NCBI GenBank assembly: GCA_963739545.1
Contig: CAVUAT010000011.1
Span: forward strand, 1-64,000
DNA length: 64,000 nucleotides
Reading direction: 5' to 3'
Source of the DNA: CAVUAT01 sp963739545
GTDB taxonomy: Bacteria; Actinomycetota; Thermoleophilia; Solirubrobacterales; 70-9
Shown here piece by piece: positions 1-9,654 of the stretch. Positions within the stretch are counted from its first letter, which is position 1, and the number at the start of each line of letters is the position of its first letter. The position numbers and the translations under genes are program-made. The notes beneath the pieces are model-generated. The model was not told the DNA's origin. It did not search any database and worked only from the letters and a program-made list of their open reading frames with translations.

Positions 1-800
1 ACCAGCGCGATGACCAAGCGCTCCTGCTACCAGGAGCGGCAGATCGGAGCCCGGCTCGGGCGAGGCCAGGGCTTGTAGGCCCGCCGGAAGGGTCCCCACG
101 AGCGCCACGTCATGGTCGCCGAGGTTGAACGCCCCTGCGGCGGCGATCGCGACCACTACTGCGACCAGGACGCCCGGCACCGAGTAAGTCGGCTCTGGAT
201 GACCAGAATCAGCGCGTACCCTCACCAGTCCGATCACCGCGGCGGCCGAAACTGCCTCGCCCGATGCGATCCCGTCTACGAACCCGCGGGTCTCGTCAAT
301 CAGCCCATTTGCGTCGACCGAGAACCCAAGGAACGTCGGTAACTGTCCGATGAGGATCGTCAGGGCAAGCCCGTTCATGTACCCGATCTGCGTCGGCCTC
401 GAAAGAAGTGTCGGCGATGAACCCCAGCTTCCCGATCCCCGCAACGATCGTGATAAGCGCCCTCCACCACGCCCAGCATCGACGCCAACGCGACCGCGCG
501 CTCGGGATCGCCGCCAGATCCGATGATCGGCAGGATCGTCGCCGCGATCATCGGACCTAGGGAGGAATCCGGGCCCAGCACAAGGATTCGCGAAGGCCCG
601 AACGCCGTGTAGCCGATCAGGCAGAGGACCGACGTGTACAGCCCAGTGATCGCCGGCAGGCCGGCAAGCTCGGCGTAGGCCATCCCTTGGGGTACCAGCA
701 GCGTTGTCAGCACGAGGCCGGCGACCACGTCGCGCCGCAGCCACGACCGGCGATAAGACGCGAGCATCCGGGCACCGGGCAGCGATCTGGCCAGCTTCAT
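1..800 (-). pseudogene. SulP-family anion transporter, 5' part, frameshifted and cut by window edge
   Basis: The N-terminal part of a SulP (sulfate permease/SLC26-like) membrane transporter reads leftward from an ATG at 800. The family signature VPQGMAYAELAGLPAITGLY is intact near residue 40, followed by the typical GPSRILVLGPDSSLGPM stretch. Reading then breaks twice within about 80 bases (near 400-465). Beyond that, SulP-like residues such as SRPTQIGYMNGLALTI continue in another frame to the window edge. As read, it cannot give a full transporter. Either the gene has decayed or the assembly carries indels, as in the neighbouring genes. The family imports sulfate, bicarbonate or related anions across the cytoplasmic membrane; the substrate is not predictable here. 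Confidence 0.75.
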
Positions 801-991
801 TGACGGTCCACCAACGCGAATCTGGCCAAACCTTCGGCTGTCTCGGGCGACGGGCAAACTTCCGCTGGTCTCGTCCAGTACGCGCGGTACGGCTAGATCA
901 GCACAGTTTGGTCAGGCGAGTCCATCCGACAACAAATTCCAAGCTCCTATAGGGGCTGCTTACCGGTACCGAACGCGACGCGAAGGAGACG

Positions 992-2413
992 GTGGTGGCT
1001 GAGACCAGCATGGCCAACCTCGAGAAGGTCGACCACATCGTTGTCTTGATGCTCGAGAATCGCTCCTTCGACCACATGCTCGGGTATCTCTCGCTCGAGG
1101 GTGGTCGCGGCGATGTCGATGGTCTGCGGGCGGAGTTCGCGAACGAGCATGACGGGCGCTCCTATCCGGTCCACCATCTCGACAGCACGGTGATCGAGGA
1201 CGATCCCGATCACTCCGCCAGCGCCGTCGACCTCCAGATCGGGGGCGGAAAAATGAACGGCTTCGTAGAGAGCTACGCCGAGACGCTCTCCACGACGACG
1301 TCCAGGATGGGGATCCCGGTCGCGTGATTGGTTATTACAACGCCGCCGATGTCCCGGTCTACGACCACCTGGCGAGCGAGTTCGCAATCTGCGATCGCTG
1401 GTTCAGCTCTGTTCCCGGGGCGACCTGGCCCAACCGTCTGTACGCGATTTGCGGTCGCGCCGCCGGCAGTCGCGATGACCGGCCGCTCCACCTCCCGCCC
1501 ATGTACAACCAACCCTCGTTCGTGCGACACCTCGACGCCAACGGCATCTCGTGGCGCTGGTACTCGTTCGAGGCGGGGACCCTGCGCTTCGCCGATGGGC
1601 ACTACAAGCTGGGCCACCACGACAGCTTCGCGTTCTTCAGCAAGACCAACTTGAACTGGAGGACCAGCCTCGAGCTCAGGATCGACGCAAAGGCGCCAGC
1701 TTTCTCGAAGACGCCGCCAATGGTGCGCTGCCGTCAGTCTCATGGATCGACCCGAACTTCAGCAACTTCAACCCAATCGGCTTTCAGCCCAACGACGACC
1801 ACCCGCCCGCGGACATCAAGGACGGCCAGGAGCTTGTGCTCGCTGTCTACCACGCGCTCGCAACAGGCCCCCAATGGGAAAAGACGCTCCTCATCATCTT
1901 CTACGACGAACACGGCGGCTTCTTCGATCACGTCGCGCCGCCTGCGGCGCCCGACGACGACCCCCACACGTTCGGACGCTACGGCGTGCGGATACCGGCG
2001 CTGATCGTCTCGCCGTGGGTGGAGCCAGGGTCTGTATCCAAGACGCTCTTCGATCACACGTCGATCATGAAGACGATTCTCCTGCGCTTCTGCCCGGGAG
2101 CCCTCGAACGAGCCAAAGCGGCATAAGGGCGTTTGCGCGGCTCGGAAGCTCCGGGCACCCCCGTCCCATGGGAACGCGCGTGTCGCAGGCCAATGATCTC
2201 GGAGAACTTCTCACACGCACGACGCCACGACCAGCGGCGGACCGGTACGCGCTGATAGAGGACGCCGCGGCCCGCGCGGCCGTGAGAACGGAAGGCGCGC
2301 AAATCGAAGGGGACGACCCGCTCGCTCGCCGGCCAGCGACGGACCTCCAGATCCGCCTCGCCGCCGGGACTCGCGAGCTGAGAAGACGAGGGCACCCGGA
2401 AGACCGGCCGTAA
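992..2413 (+). pseudogene. Phosphoesterase (phospholipase C / acid phosphatase family), multiply frameshifted
   Basis: The conserved opening VDHIVVLMLENRSFDHMLGY identifies the PF04185 phosphoesterase family (bacterial phospholipase C and AcpA-like acid phosphatases), which hydrolyses phosphate esters. Translation starts at GTG 992 (or ATG 1010) behind an AAGGAG site. The reading frame changes near 1290, near 1700 and near 2100. Homologous segments continue in order across frames: DPGRVIGYYN, then WFSSVPGATWPNRLYA, then FYDEHGGFFDHVAPP, then MGTRVSQANDLGELL, and finally the stop at 2413. Joining the frames gives about 470 residues, which is normal for the family. No signal peptide is visible. 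Real decay and consensus-sequence indels cannot be told apart from this sequence alone. Confidence 0.8.
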
Positions 2414-2455
2414 GGCCCCTCTTCCAAAGCCATACACGAGAGGCCACATCTCTAA

Positions 2456-2470
2456 ATCGGGGCGACTGGA
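2456..2470 (+). repeat. 15-bp putative attachment core (copy 1, direct orientation)
   Basis: ATCGGGGCGACTGGA occurs here, as an exact reverse complement at 8621-8635, and again directly at 12449-12463. Its complement, TCCAGTCGCCCCGAT, resembles the 3' end of a tRNA gene (T-arm into acceptor stem), a common integration target of tyrosine recombinases. It lies just beyond the stop codon of the inverted integrase module. An att role is inferred. Confidence 0.5.
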
Positions 2471-2486
2471 TCAGCATGGCTCTTGA

Positions 2487-3650
2487 TCAGCGGGTTTCCG
2501 CTCCCTTTGCGTCGGAGGGTGCGTCGGAGAAGTCCCGCTCGGAACAAGGCGCGTCAACCTCCGCCAGCGCCACGAGGTCGGCGTGTCCGTAGATGCGGAG
2601 CAGGCCTTCGACCGCTTGCTCGGTCCAGCCCATCTGCGCCGCCATCGCCCGTTTCGAAAGCCCGAGCCGGTAGAGCAGGTGGACTCCGTAGTGCTTGGTC
2701 GCGAGATAGAAGTCGAACTCCTGAGCTGCGCACGGGGCCAGTCCTTGCCCCAGTAGCCCGAGAGCGTCGGCTGTGCTCATTTGGTCTGCTACGCTCTGGG
2801 TAGCGAAAGACGAGATCGCCGTGCCTCGCGTGGCTGGCGTAGCAGCGCATCCCGAGCGGGCGGCTTGGGGCCAGAGTGATCACCTTCGCCTTGTTGGACT
2901 TCGGCAGGTCGAGCTTGCTCCTGTGTAGACCCGCCTCGTGACCGTGGATCCGGTTGGCCTTGGGGTCTATGTTCGTAAACGAAAAGGCCGCAGCGGTCCG
3001 CCGGGCCGCATTCCCGTGTAGGCCGCGAACGTCAATCAGCGCCCGCACTGTGCGGCGCGCACCGTCGAGCGTCGTCGCAGGCGTTTTGCAACCGTTCCAG
3101 TTCCGCCAGCGGTCGGCGGGGCGCTCGCGTTAGCGGCCCTTGGTCCGGCGACTCCAGCGCGCCTGGGAACGGGTTCCGGTCGATCAGCTCCTCGGCGTCA
3201 ACGGCGCGGTTGAACAGCGTGACGACGGCCCGGGGATCGCGGACGGCGGCACCTGTCCGTCCAGCGATCGCCTCGTGGCGCCGAATTGAGTCAGCGGCCG
3301 GGTCCCGAAGTCCCCGGTGAAACGCCGCAGCGGCCCGCGGGCAGCGTCGATAGACGACCCCTTGAACGTCCGTCCGCTCGCGGTCTGGAGCGCGCCCGAT
3401 CCACATCCGCGAGAGCGTCTGCTCGACGTACTCGGCGACAGCGACCACCGCGCCGGGACTGGTGACGCAGGTCAGCCGAGACTCGCTCGACCTCTATCTC
3501 GGCTCGGCGGGCGGCGACGGCTGCGTCGGCGCTCCCGCATGGTCGAGAACCGCCCAACCCACTCGTACTGTCGTCGGCGGCCACTCTCTCGTCGCGGCCG
3601 AAATGGGCAGCACCTTCCCGGCCCACGTCTTACGCTTAGCTCGGCATCGA
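2487..3650 (-). pseudogene. Tyrosine recombinase/integrase, copy A, frameshifted
   Basis: This is a phage-type tyrosine recombinase read leftward and broken into several frames. The N-terminal part carries a YEWVGRFSTMRERR-like arm-binding segment. The catalytic part has the box I motif TGMRPGEL in a displaced frame, and near the C-terminus KHYGVHLLYRLG, then MGW, and LLRIYGHAD with the presumed nucleophilic Tyr. The usual box II HxxR and LGH are replaced by TKH and MGW, so this is an atypical active site. The last 90 residues (2487-2780) are in one clean frame. It is homologous, in inverted orientation, to copy B at 7480-8606, and the two copies differ mainly by indels. The excisionase-like gene lies immediately upstream. 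Confidence 0.75.
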
Positions 3651-3659
3651 AGCTAACTC

Positions 3660-3945
3660 CTTCGGTCCGGGGGCGGGCCGTTCGCCTGCGCGGTGCCGCC
3701 CCATTTCCGTCCGGGCGACCATACGCCCCGCGGTCGGCGGTCGCAAGAGAAGGCCGATGCCCGATCAGCCACGGCTCGACCTCTGAGACGCGGAACTTCG
3801 CCCGGCCGAAGATGAACTGAGGCATTTCGTGCCATCCTTTCCTCGATAGACCGGGTGCCGCAGGAGTAGTGCGTAGCGGGCCCCTTCTTGTCGAGCCACT
3901 GCTCACGGGGCAGGGCCGCGGCAAGAGCGCGGACCTCGGCCAGCA
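3660..3945 (-). pseudogene. Excisionase-like helix-turn-helix protein, copy A, frameshifted
   Basis: Joining frames gives a short protein of the AlpA/Xis type. It begins around LPREQWLDKKG, has an HTH-like ATHYSCGTRSIEERMA segment, then QFIFGRAKFRVSEVEPWLI. The W-x-T-K-x-x-x-A-x-H-Y-x-C-S-T-R-S-x-x-R pattern followed by a wing ending in the VEPWLIEHGY type is characteristic of small DNA-binding excisionases beside integrases. At least two indels interrupt it. It lies directly upstream of integrase copy A and has an inverted homologue at 7215-7477. Its likely role is directing excision versus integration and possibly repressing int. The exact start is not resolvable. Confidence 0.6.
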
Positions 3946-4148
3946 CGTCGAAGCCGGCGTCGACGCGGTCGCCCGCCACGTGAAGCAGCGTTCGCCGTCG
4001 TCGTCGCGGTAGAGGACGTTCAGTCATCGCCCACAGGCGGCGTCCGTGCCGGTGCCCGGCATGATCTCCTCCGAAGGGGTGGTCGATTCGGGCCTCATAT
4101 CCGTTCCTGGGGCCTCTGTAGCGACCTGGGAGGGCCTCGTCCGCCCGC

Positions 4149-4376
4149 TCACAAGCTGCATCTGAGGGGTGCCGACCCGTAGCGCCGTCCCGGTCCGATC
4201 CGTCGAGAGCACCAGCCGCACTTCGGGGAGCTGGCGCGGAGCTTGCGACCGCGGCAGGTCGAACCGCAGTACGTCGCACCAGCGCGCAGGTCCGAGATGT
4301 CGGCGCCGCACTCGGCGCACGAGCGGATGGCGGTGGTGACGTTCACGCCGCCTCCCCTGTCTACCGTCGCCGCCAT
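4149..4376 (-). CDS. Small zinc-ribbon protein of the mobile element
   Basis: A 75-residue protein has cysteine pairs arranged as CAECG, then YCGSTC about 16 residues later, and a second CGWC near the C-terminus. This CxxC-x(n)-CxxxC spacing fits a zinc ribbon. Short proteins of this kind are common in actinobacterial integrative elements and phages, between a toprim/Spo11-like gene and xis/int, which is the order seen here. The upper ATG at 4376 may lie inside the end of the preceding gene; GTG at 4346 is an alternative start. The C-terminal 20 residues may be out of frame, because neighbouring genes carry indels. Function unknown; DNA binding is plausible. Confidence 0.5.
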   Translation of the reverse strand: MAATVDRGGGVNVTTAIRSCAECGADISDLRAGATYCGSTCRGRKLRASSPKCGWCSRRIGPGRRYGSAPLRCSL

Positions 4377-4379
4377 CCG

Positions 4380-5330
4380 CTTGAGGACCTGACGCCGTCG
4401 TCCTCCTTACCTGCAGGACCTTGAGCTGACGGCGATCGACGGTGCCGCTCGATGACCTGCTCGGCGAGCTGGCGGAGCTTGGCCGGCGGGATCGCGTCCA
4501 GCTCGACGGAATCGCCCGCTTGGCTCCCCCCTCAGCGGGCGTCGCTTGACTTGGTCGGTCGCGTCGGGAGGTTCCAGGTGTCGAGGTGCCGCTGAGTGAC
4601 GGCGACCCGCTCGAGGCTGGCGTATTTCCCGAACACCGCCCTCGTACTTGTTTCCCCGGCGTCGTCGGGGATCGCCGAACGGGTTGCGCCGGAAATGGAA
4701 GCTTGCGAAGCGCGGCCAACGCGGCCTCGGCGAGAACGGCGGCGCGGGCTGCGGCAATCTCCAACGAGACGAGCGACTCGCCGATCCCCTGGACGACTGG
4801 GCGGTCGATGTCCCGGCCCGAAGGGTCGTGGTCGCCGAAGTAGTAGAGGGCCGGGCTTGCCCTGCTTGCCGCGCCGTTGATCGTCTCGGCGGCCTAGTAA
4901 GGTAGCTGATCGACGGGGGTAGCCGCGGGTGACCATCAGCGGCACGTCCCACTCCCGTGACCTCCATCAGGACGCCGGCGAGCGCGTCCTTTTCGAGCCA
5001 GACCTCGACATAGACCTGGTCGCCCACAGCGCCCGGCGGTAGGCCTCCGCGGTTGCCGAGCGCCTCCTCCACGTCGAGTACGTGGTCGGCTTGCGCTTCC
5101 AGCGGGTGTTGTCGGCGATCCAGCCGAAGGGAATCTCGCCGCCCCGGCGCAACTCGGCGAGCCAGGCGGCGACCGTCTTGTACTCGTTCTCGGTCTTCGC
5201 GATCACGCCCGCGTGACAGGCGGTAGAACACCTGGCGCACCGTCATCGGGTGGTCGGCGGCGAGCGATGGCGACGATCGCCTCGCGGATCGCCTCCATCT
5301 CCGCCTTCTTGCTCGCTGCGGGGCCTGTTT
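4380..5330 (-). pseudogene. Spo11/topoisomerase VI subunit A-like toprim protein, frameshifted
   Basis: Assembled across three frames the product reads KKAEMEAIREAIVAIA, HPMTVRQVFYRL, FGWIADNTRW, VYVEVWLEKDALAGVL, PLMVTRGYPS, YYFGDHDPSG and FERVAVTQRHLDTWNLPTRP. The TVRQVFYRL segment resembles the winged-helix/Tyr region of Spo11 and TopoVI-A, and FGDHDPSG has the D-x-D of a toprim metal site. Related uncharacterised proteins are typical cargo of actinobacterial phages and integrative elements. At least three indels break it here (near 5270, 5180-5000 and 4950-4550). The family has no established activity that I can name; DNA cleavage or topology control is inferred from the toprim motif. Confidence 0.55.
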
Positions 5331-5339
5331 TAATCCCAC

Positions 5340-5830
5340 CTAGGGCCAGTATTACGCGCGGGCACTCATGGCCGCGCCTGCGTTGGTCAGCTTCATTGGG
5401 ACGCCGCCAGAGCCTGAGAGCTGGCGGCTCGTCAGTGATTGGGTGTGGATCTCCGCGTGCAGCCTGTGCTGGTTGCCTGCCTGGCGCCGCGCCGAGAGCC
5501 GCACGTGCGAGTGTTGGTGGCGGGACGCTGGGCGCGGCCCGCTGATCGTCGGGAAGGAGGAAGGCGTCGCCGATGTTGCACCGCAGATCTCGCTCGATGC
5601 GACGACGCTCGTCGGGCGAGAGGCGCCTGGGGGTGCCGCTCTCGCGAACGCCTCTTGGCGACGTCGAGCCGGTAGGCGAATCGCCTCGCGCGGCGCGATG
5701 TAGCCGAGGGCCGGATCAGCGAGCGCCTCGTCAACTGTCCGCTCCCCCGGCTTGAACCGGTAGCGGCTGCGGTCGGCCAGGGCGGCCGCTGTGAGCTGCT
5801 TATGCGAACCCCTTGGCTTCACCCTTCCCC
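5340..5830 (-). other. Degraded coding remnant of uncertain identity
   Basis: Leftward reading gives protein-like patches in different frames: RYRFKPGERTVDEALADPAL, then REAIRLAYRLDVAKRR, then RRLSPDERRRIERDLRCNIG and DAFLLPDDQR. They read like consecutive pieces of one small hydrophilic protein upstream of the toprim gene, perhaps another element gene. I cannot name it, and no intact frame spans it. Confidence 0.3.
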
Positions 5831-5872
5831 TTCGGCCCTCCCCCGGCGGCGGCCCTGGGAGAGGGTGAGAAA
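5818..5872. repeat. REP-like GC-rich imperfect palindrome
   Basis: A pyrimidine-rich arm (TTCACCCTTCCCCTTCGG) is followed about 35 bases later by the loosely complementary GGGAGAGGGTGAG, with a GGCGGCGGCC centre. The layout resembles extragenic palindromic repeats found in many genomes. Only one copy is seen in this window. The following stretch to 6192 holds no gene that I can support. Confidence 0.35.
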
Positions 5873-6192
5873 CCCAGGGCTCCGCCGCGCGGAGGTATGA
5901 ACGTCCAGGCCTCTGGGCCTTGCGGGGAGTGCGCAGGGACAAGCGGCCGTGTGTGCGGTCACTGGGTCAACTAACGCCGGGTAATCCTGTGATGACCCTG
6001 AGCGCACTGACATTGCGGAGGCCAAAAAGACTTGTTCGCAATGGGAGAACGAGAGCTTCGAACAGGTTGGTGGCACCCCGTCAGGCCTCGATTTCGAATG
6101 CGCGATGTCCCGGAAACTCGGAAAGCTGAAGCCAGCACCCTAGGGCCGGGGCTGGTCGGTTCGGGCGGGAAGCAGCTTAGGACGAGAAGCAG

Positions 6193-7127
6193 CTACTTGA
6201 CGATTTCGTAGAGCCGCGAGCACGAGTAGTCGCTTGCGAGGCTCTTGCGCTGCGTCCGATACTCGACCCCGACCTCCAGCAAGCCGCGAGCGTCGGGGCG
6301 CCAGCTATAGGAGAACTTGCCCTTCCGATTCGTAACGACGCTCGCCAGAAGATCCATCCTTCGGCGAACCGGCTTGTCCTCGAGGTCGCGTGTGAGAAGG
6401 CGAACGTCTGGCCGCGAACTGCCGGGTCGATTGATCCCCTCAAGCGAAGCAGAGACCCCGCCTTGACCTCGCGCGGATTTCCGCGACCGAACCCAGCAGC
6501 GCTTCGGGGCTTCGTCTGGAAGTTGATCCTGACCCCACTGGCCCCGGTCCGAATCGGCTCTGGACCAATCACGGTCATCGGAGCCGAAAGAGTCCCTGGC
6601 CCGAATCCAGGATCGACGATCTTCCCGATCAAGTCGTTGCTGAGCAGAAAACTCGGAGCCAGACTCATGCCCGGCCACGGAGCTGGCCCTGCTCCGAAGG
6701 TGTATGTGAGCTCACCCGTGGAGTTGGCGGGAACCTTGACGTCTACACCAGACCCTTCGCTTGAAGCTGCATGCAGGGCCGGGACCGCGGAACGACAGGA
6801 CGCGAAGTCAGCGGTCTGTGTGAACCCTGCTCCCAAGACGACCGAGCCGGACTTGCTGAAGCCAACCTCTCCAACCGCCGGACCTTCGCCGCCAAATACC
6901 CCTCGCGTAAACGATGGGCCTGAGGGTCGGATCGTGAACACCTCCTGCTGAGGTCCAGCGGAGATATGCAGCGTGTAGGCGACCGGGGCAGGGTTCGGAA
7001 AAGAAATCACCTGCGGCGTCGCCGTGACGGTGATCTTGGGGTCCGCGTTCGCGTTCGCCGGGCCGGCCAGCACGCAACCTAGGGTCGCGGCAGCGCCAGC
7101 GATGGTGCGAGCTGATCTCCCCGACAT
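6193..7127 (-). CDS. Secreted beta-rich protein, one frameshift near 6405
   Basis: The ATG at 7127 follows an AGGAGG site. The product starts with a Sec signal peptide (SARTIAGAAATLGCVLAGPANANA), then a beta-rich region with many Gly/Pro turns (ITVTATPQVISFPNPAPVAY and onward). Near 6405 the frame shifts. The C-terminal part continues as LLTRDLEDKPVRRR, then GKFSYSWRPDARGLLEVGVE, the pattern of an Ig-like or carboxypeptidase-regulatory repeat, ending at 6193. The combined length is about 310 residues. It sits between the two inverted integrase modules, so it could be cargo or a host gene. Function unknown; extracellular location is inferred from the signal peptide. Confidence 0.6.
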
Positions 7128-7214
7128 CGAATGATCTTCCTCCTGGAGGCATCCCTCGTCAAGGCGTCGCTCTTCGTCCACGAACCGCTGCTTTGGACGA
7201 GAAGCGGCTATCTG

Positions 7215-7477
7215 GCGCGCGCCGGTCAGTGGGCTCGCTACGCACTACTCCTGCGGCACCCGGTCTATCGAGGAAAGGATGGCCGAGGGAATGCCTCACC
7301 AGTTCATCTTCGGCCGGGCGAAGTTCCGCGTCTGCAGAGGTCGAGCCGTGGCTGATCGAGCATGGCTACTTGCGACCGCCGACCGCGGGGCGTATGGTCG
7401 CCCGGACAGGAAATGGGGCGGCACCGCGCGAACGGCCCGCCCCCGACACCGAAGGAGTTAGCTCGATGCCGAGCTAA
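7215..7477 (+). pseudogene. Excisionase-like protein, copy B, frameshifted
   Basis: This is the rightward homologue of the excisionase at 3660-3945. The recognisable pieces are GQWARYALLLRHP (shifted HTH region), MPHQFIFGRAKFRV from ATG 7279 and EVEPWLIEHGYLRPPTAGRM in the neighbouring frame, ending SSMPS at 7477. An indel sits at about 7333 between the last two segments. Its end abuts the integrase copy B reading frame. Comparing copies A and B corrects several indels and gives a plausible intact Xis. Confidence 0.6.
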
Positions 7478-7479
7478 GC

Positions 7480-8606
7480 GTAAGACGTGGGCCGGGAGGG
7501 TGTACCTCGGCCGCGACGAGAGTGGCCGCGAGCAGTACGAGTGGGTCGGGCGATTATCGACCATGCGGGAGCGCGACGCAGCCGTCGCCGCCCGCCGAGC
7601 CGAGATAGAGGTCGACGAGTCTCGGCTGACCTGCGTAGCCAGAGTCCCGGCGCGGTGGATCACTGCGCCGAGTACGTCGGAGCAGACGCTCTCGCGCGGA
7701 TGGAATCGGGCGCACTCCAGACCGCGAGCGGACCGAGCGTCAAGGGGTCGGTCTATCGACGCTGCCCGCGGGCCGCTGCGGCGTTTCACCGGGGGACTTC
7801 GAGGGACCCGGCCGCTGTTGGCTCGATTCAGCGCCACGAGGCGATCGCTGGACGGACAGGTGGCCAGCCGTCCGCGATCCCGGGCCGTCGTCACGCTGTT
7901 CAACCGCGCCGTTGACGCGGAGCTGATCGACCGGAACCCGTTCCGCTGCGCTGGGTCGCCGGGACCAAGGGCCGTTCGGAGCGAGCACCCGCCGACCGCT
8001 GGCGAGTTCGAGGCCCTGCAAAACGCCTGCGACGCGCTCGACGAGTACGCGCCGCGAGATGCGGGCGCTGATGACGTTCGCGGCCTACACGGGAATGCGG
8101 CCCGGCGAGCTGTTCGGCCTTCGAGTGGACGGACATCGACTTCAAGGCCAACCGGATCACGGGTCAGCGAGGCGGGTCTACAAGGGCAGGCTGGACCTCC
8201 CCGAAGTCCAACAAGGCGAAGGTTTGATCGCTCTCACCCCGCCGCTGGGATGCGCTGCTACGCCAGCCAACGCGGCACGGCGGATCTCGTCTTTCGCTCC
8301 AAGCGTGGCGAGCGCGATGAGCCAGCCGACGCTCTCGGGCTACTGGGGCAAGGTTCTGCGCCCGTGCGCAGCTCGGGTTCGACTTCTATCTCGCGACCAA
8401 GCACTACGGAGTCCACCTGCTCTACCGGCTCGGGCTTTCGAAACGGGCGATCGCGGCGCAGATGGGCTGGACCGAGCAAGCGGTCGGAGCCTGCTCCGCA
8501 TCTACGGACACGCCGACCTCGTGGCGCTGGCGGAGGTTGACGCGCTGTATGCGCGGGACTTCTCCGGACGCGCCCTTCCGACGCAAAGGGAGCGGAAACC
8601 CGCTGA
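7480..8606 (+). pseudogene. Tyrosine recombinase/integrase, copy B, frameshifted
   Basis: The second copy of the integrase reads rightward. The N-terminal segment AKRKTWAGRVYLGRDESGRE and YEWVGRLSTMRERDAAVAAR are in one frame. The middle switches frames several times, with RALMTFAAYTGMRPGELFGL carrying the box I Arg. The C-terminus has TKHYGVHLLYRLGLS and LLRIYGHADLVALAEVDALY, ending at TGA 8606. Box II and box III are atypical, as in copy A. No single uninterrupted frame exists, yet the residues are well conserved, so sequencing indels or very recent decay are more likely than old erosion. Confidence 0.75.
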
Positions 8607-8620
8607 TGAGCCATGCTCGA

Positions 8621-8635
8621 TCCAGTCGCCCCGAT
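8621..8635 (-). repeat. 15-bp putative attachment core (copy 2, inverted)
   Basis: TCCAGTCGCCCCGAT, the exact reverse complement of 2456-2470, lies 15 bases past the integrase copy B stop. It marks the outer end of the inverted repeat formed by the two integrase modules. Confidence 0.5.
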
Positions 8636-8639
8636 TTTT

Positions 8640-9183
8640 CCTGGTAATCGCGATGTTTCGGTGAAGTGAGAGCCGGTGAGTGCCGCCCAAGCCGATCCAG
8701 GCTGGGGTCTGCTCCAGGCACGAGACCCCCAGTCGAAAAATACCGACAAGGTGCCCATTTGAGCGCCTAAGACGTTCGAACAGAAACTGCGCCTATGGCG
8801 CTGTCTCGGGATCGATCTCGTACGGGCTCGGCGGGAGTGCATCGCGCCGAGCGGGCATCTTCATCGCACTGGTGCACCGCACTGGCCGTCCGGTTGCATC
8901 TGCGCGATCCGACGCGGCGGACCGGCGAGGAAGTCGTCGGCCACCATCGAGAGCCGGAAAAGGCAGGCGACGCTCTCCGCGAAGTGTTCCTCGAGCGCCA
9001 GGTGAGCGTCGATGCGCGCGGTCGCGACTTGGACGGTGGTCGGCGCTCGTAGATCTTGGGCAGGTTCCGCGCAGCTTGCACCCGATCCGGATCTTGCCGT
9101 CGTGCTCAACCGGCAGCTTCGTGTAATGTCGGCGGACTGAAGGTCCCGGGGAGTCGGAAGGTAAAAAGCTAGGGGGGCAATAA
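8640..9183. other. About 540 bp without a supportable gene
   Basis: Short open frames exist on both strands. The leftward stretch RIDAHLALEEHFAESVACLF around 8860-9020 looks somewhat protein-like and may be a gene fragment, but it has no recognisable family, start or ribosome-binding site. The right end carries the AGGGGGG ribosome-binding site of the next gene. Confidence 0.35.
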
Positions 9184-9594
9184 ATGAGTCGTCCAATAGG
9201 TCACAGAACGGCGGCGCGGAGCGGTCGGCGGGGCCACCTCGCCCCGGTGCGTGCACTGCTCGTGATCGGCCTCCTCGCCAGCGCATTGCTGGTGGTACCG
9301 AGCGCATCCGGCCAGGAGGCGGGGTACAACAAGGCCACGAAAAAGCTCGAGGCCGCCTTCAAGGTTGCGAGCAGCGCCCGCGTCTCCAGCGATGACGGCT
9401 GCTACCCGGCACCTGCGGATCTGGCGGATCAGATCGGAGGCCGGGTCGCCGTGACGCGCAAGGCAATCAAGAAGAGGGGAATCGTGCACGTGGTCGATGC
9501 CGGCAGCAACTGCAACCGGGTGCAGCTCGCGGTCGCTACCAAGGGCGGCATCTGGGTGCTCAACTCCGCCACCGGGAACGTCGTCTTGAAGTAG
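9184..9594 (+). CDS. Small secreted protein of unknown function
   Basis: A 136-residue protein starts at an ATG that follows an AGGGGGG Shine-Dalgarno sequence. It has a positively charged N-region and a hydrophobic core (ALLVIGLLASALLVV) ending PSASGQ, a classic Sec signal peptide. The mature part of about 90 residues has two cysteines (DDGCYPAP and GSNCNRV) that could form a disulfide. It resembles a pilin-like or small beta-domain protein in its ending GGIWVLNSATGNVVLK, but I do not recognise a family. The next gene, also secreted, follows after 60 bases and may be co-transcribed. Confidence 0.7.
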   Translation: MSRPIGHRTAARSGRRGHLAPVRALLVIGLLASALLVVPSASGQEAGYNKATKKLEAAFKVASSARVSSDDGCYPAPADLADQIGGRVAVTRKAIKKRGIVHVVDAGSNCNRVQLAVATKGGIWVLNSATGNVVLK

Positions 9595-9654
9595 AAGCCG
9601 GGGGACCGGCACCAACCCATCGATCAGCCGTCGAGCCACAGGGAGGCCACCGCG

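Noticed and set aside
6050..6140. Possible tRNA or att-like sequence near the CACCCCGTCAGG motif, also partly present at 17130
   Set aside because: The shared part is only about 14 bases and no cloverleaf can be formed.
8767..9081. Minus-strand 104-codon frame
   Set aside because: Ser/Arg-rich with no homology features or ribosome-binding site; competing frames are equally open.
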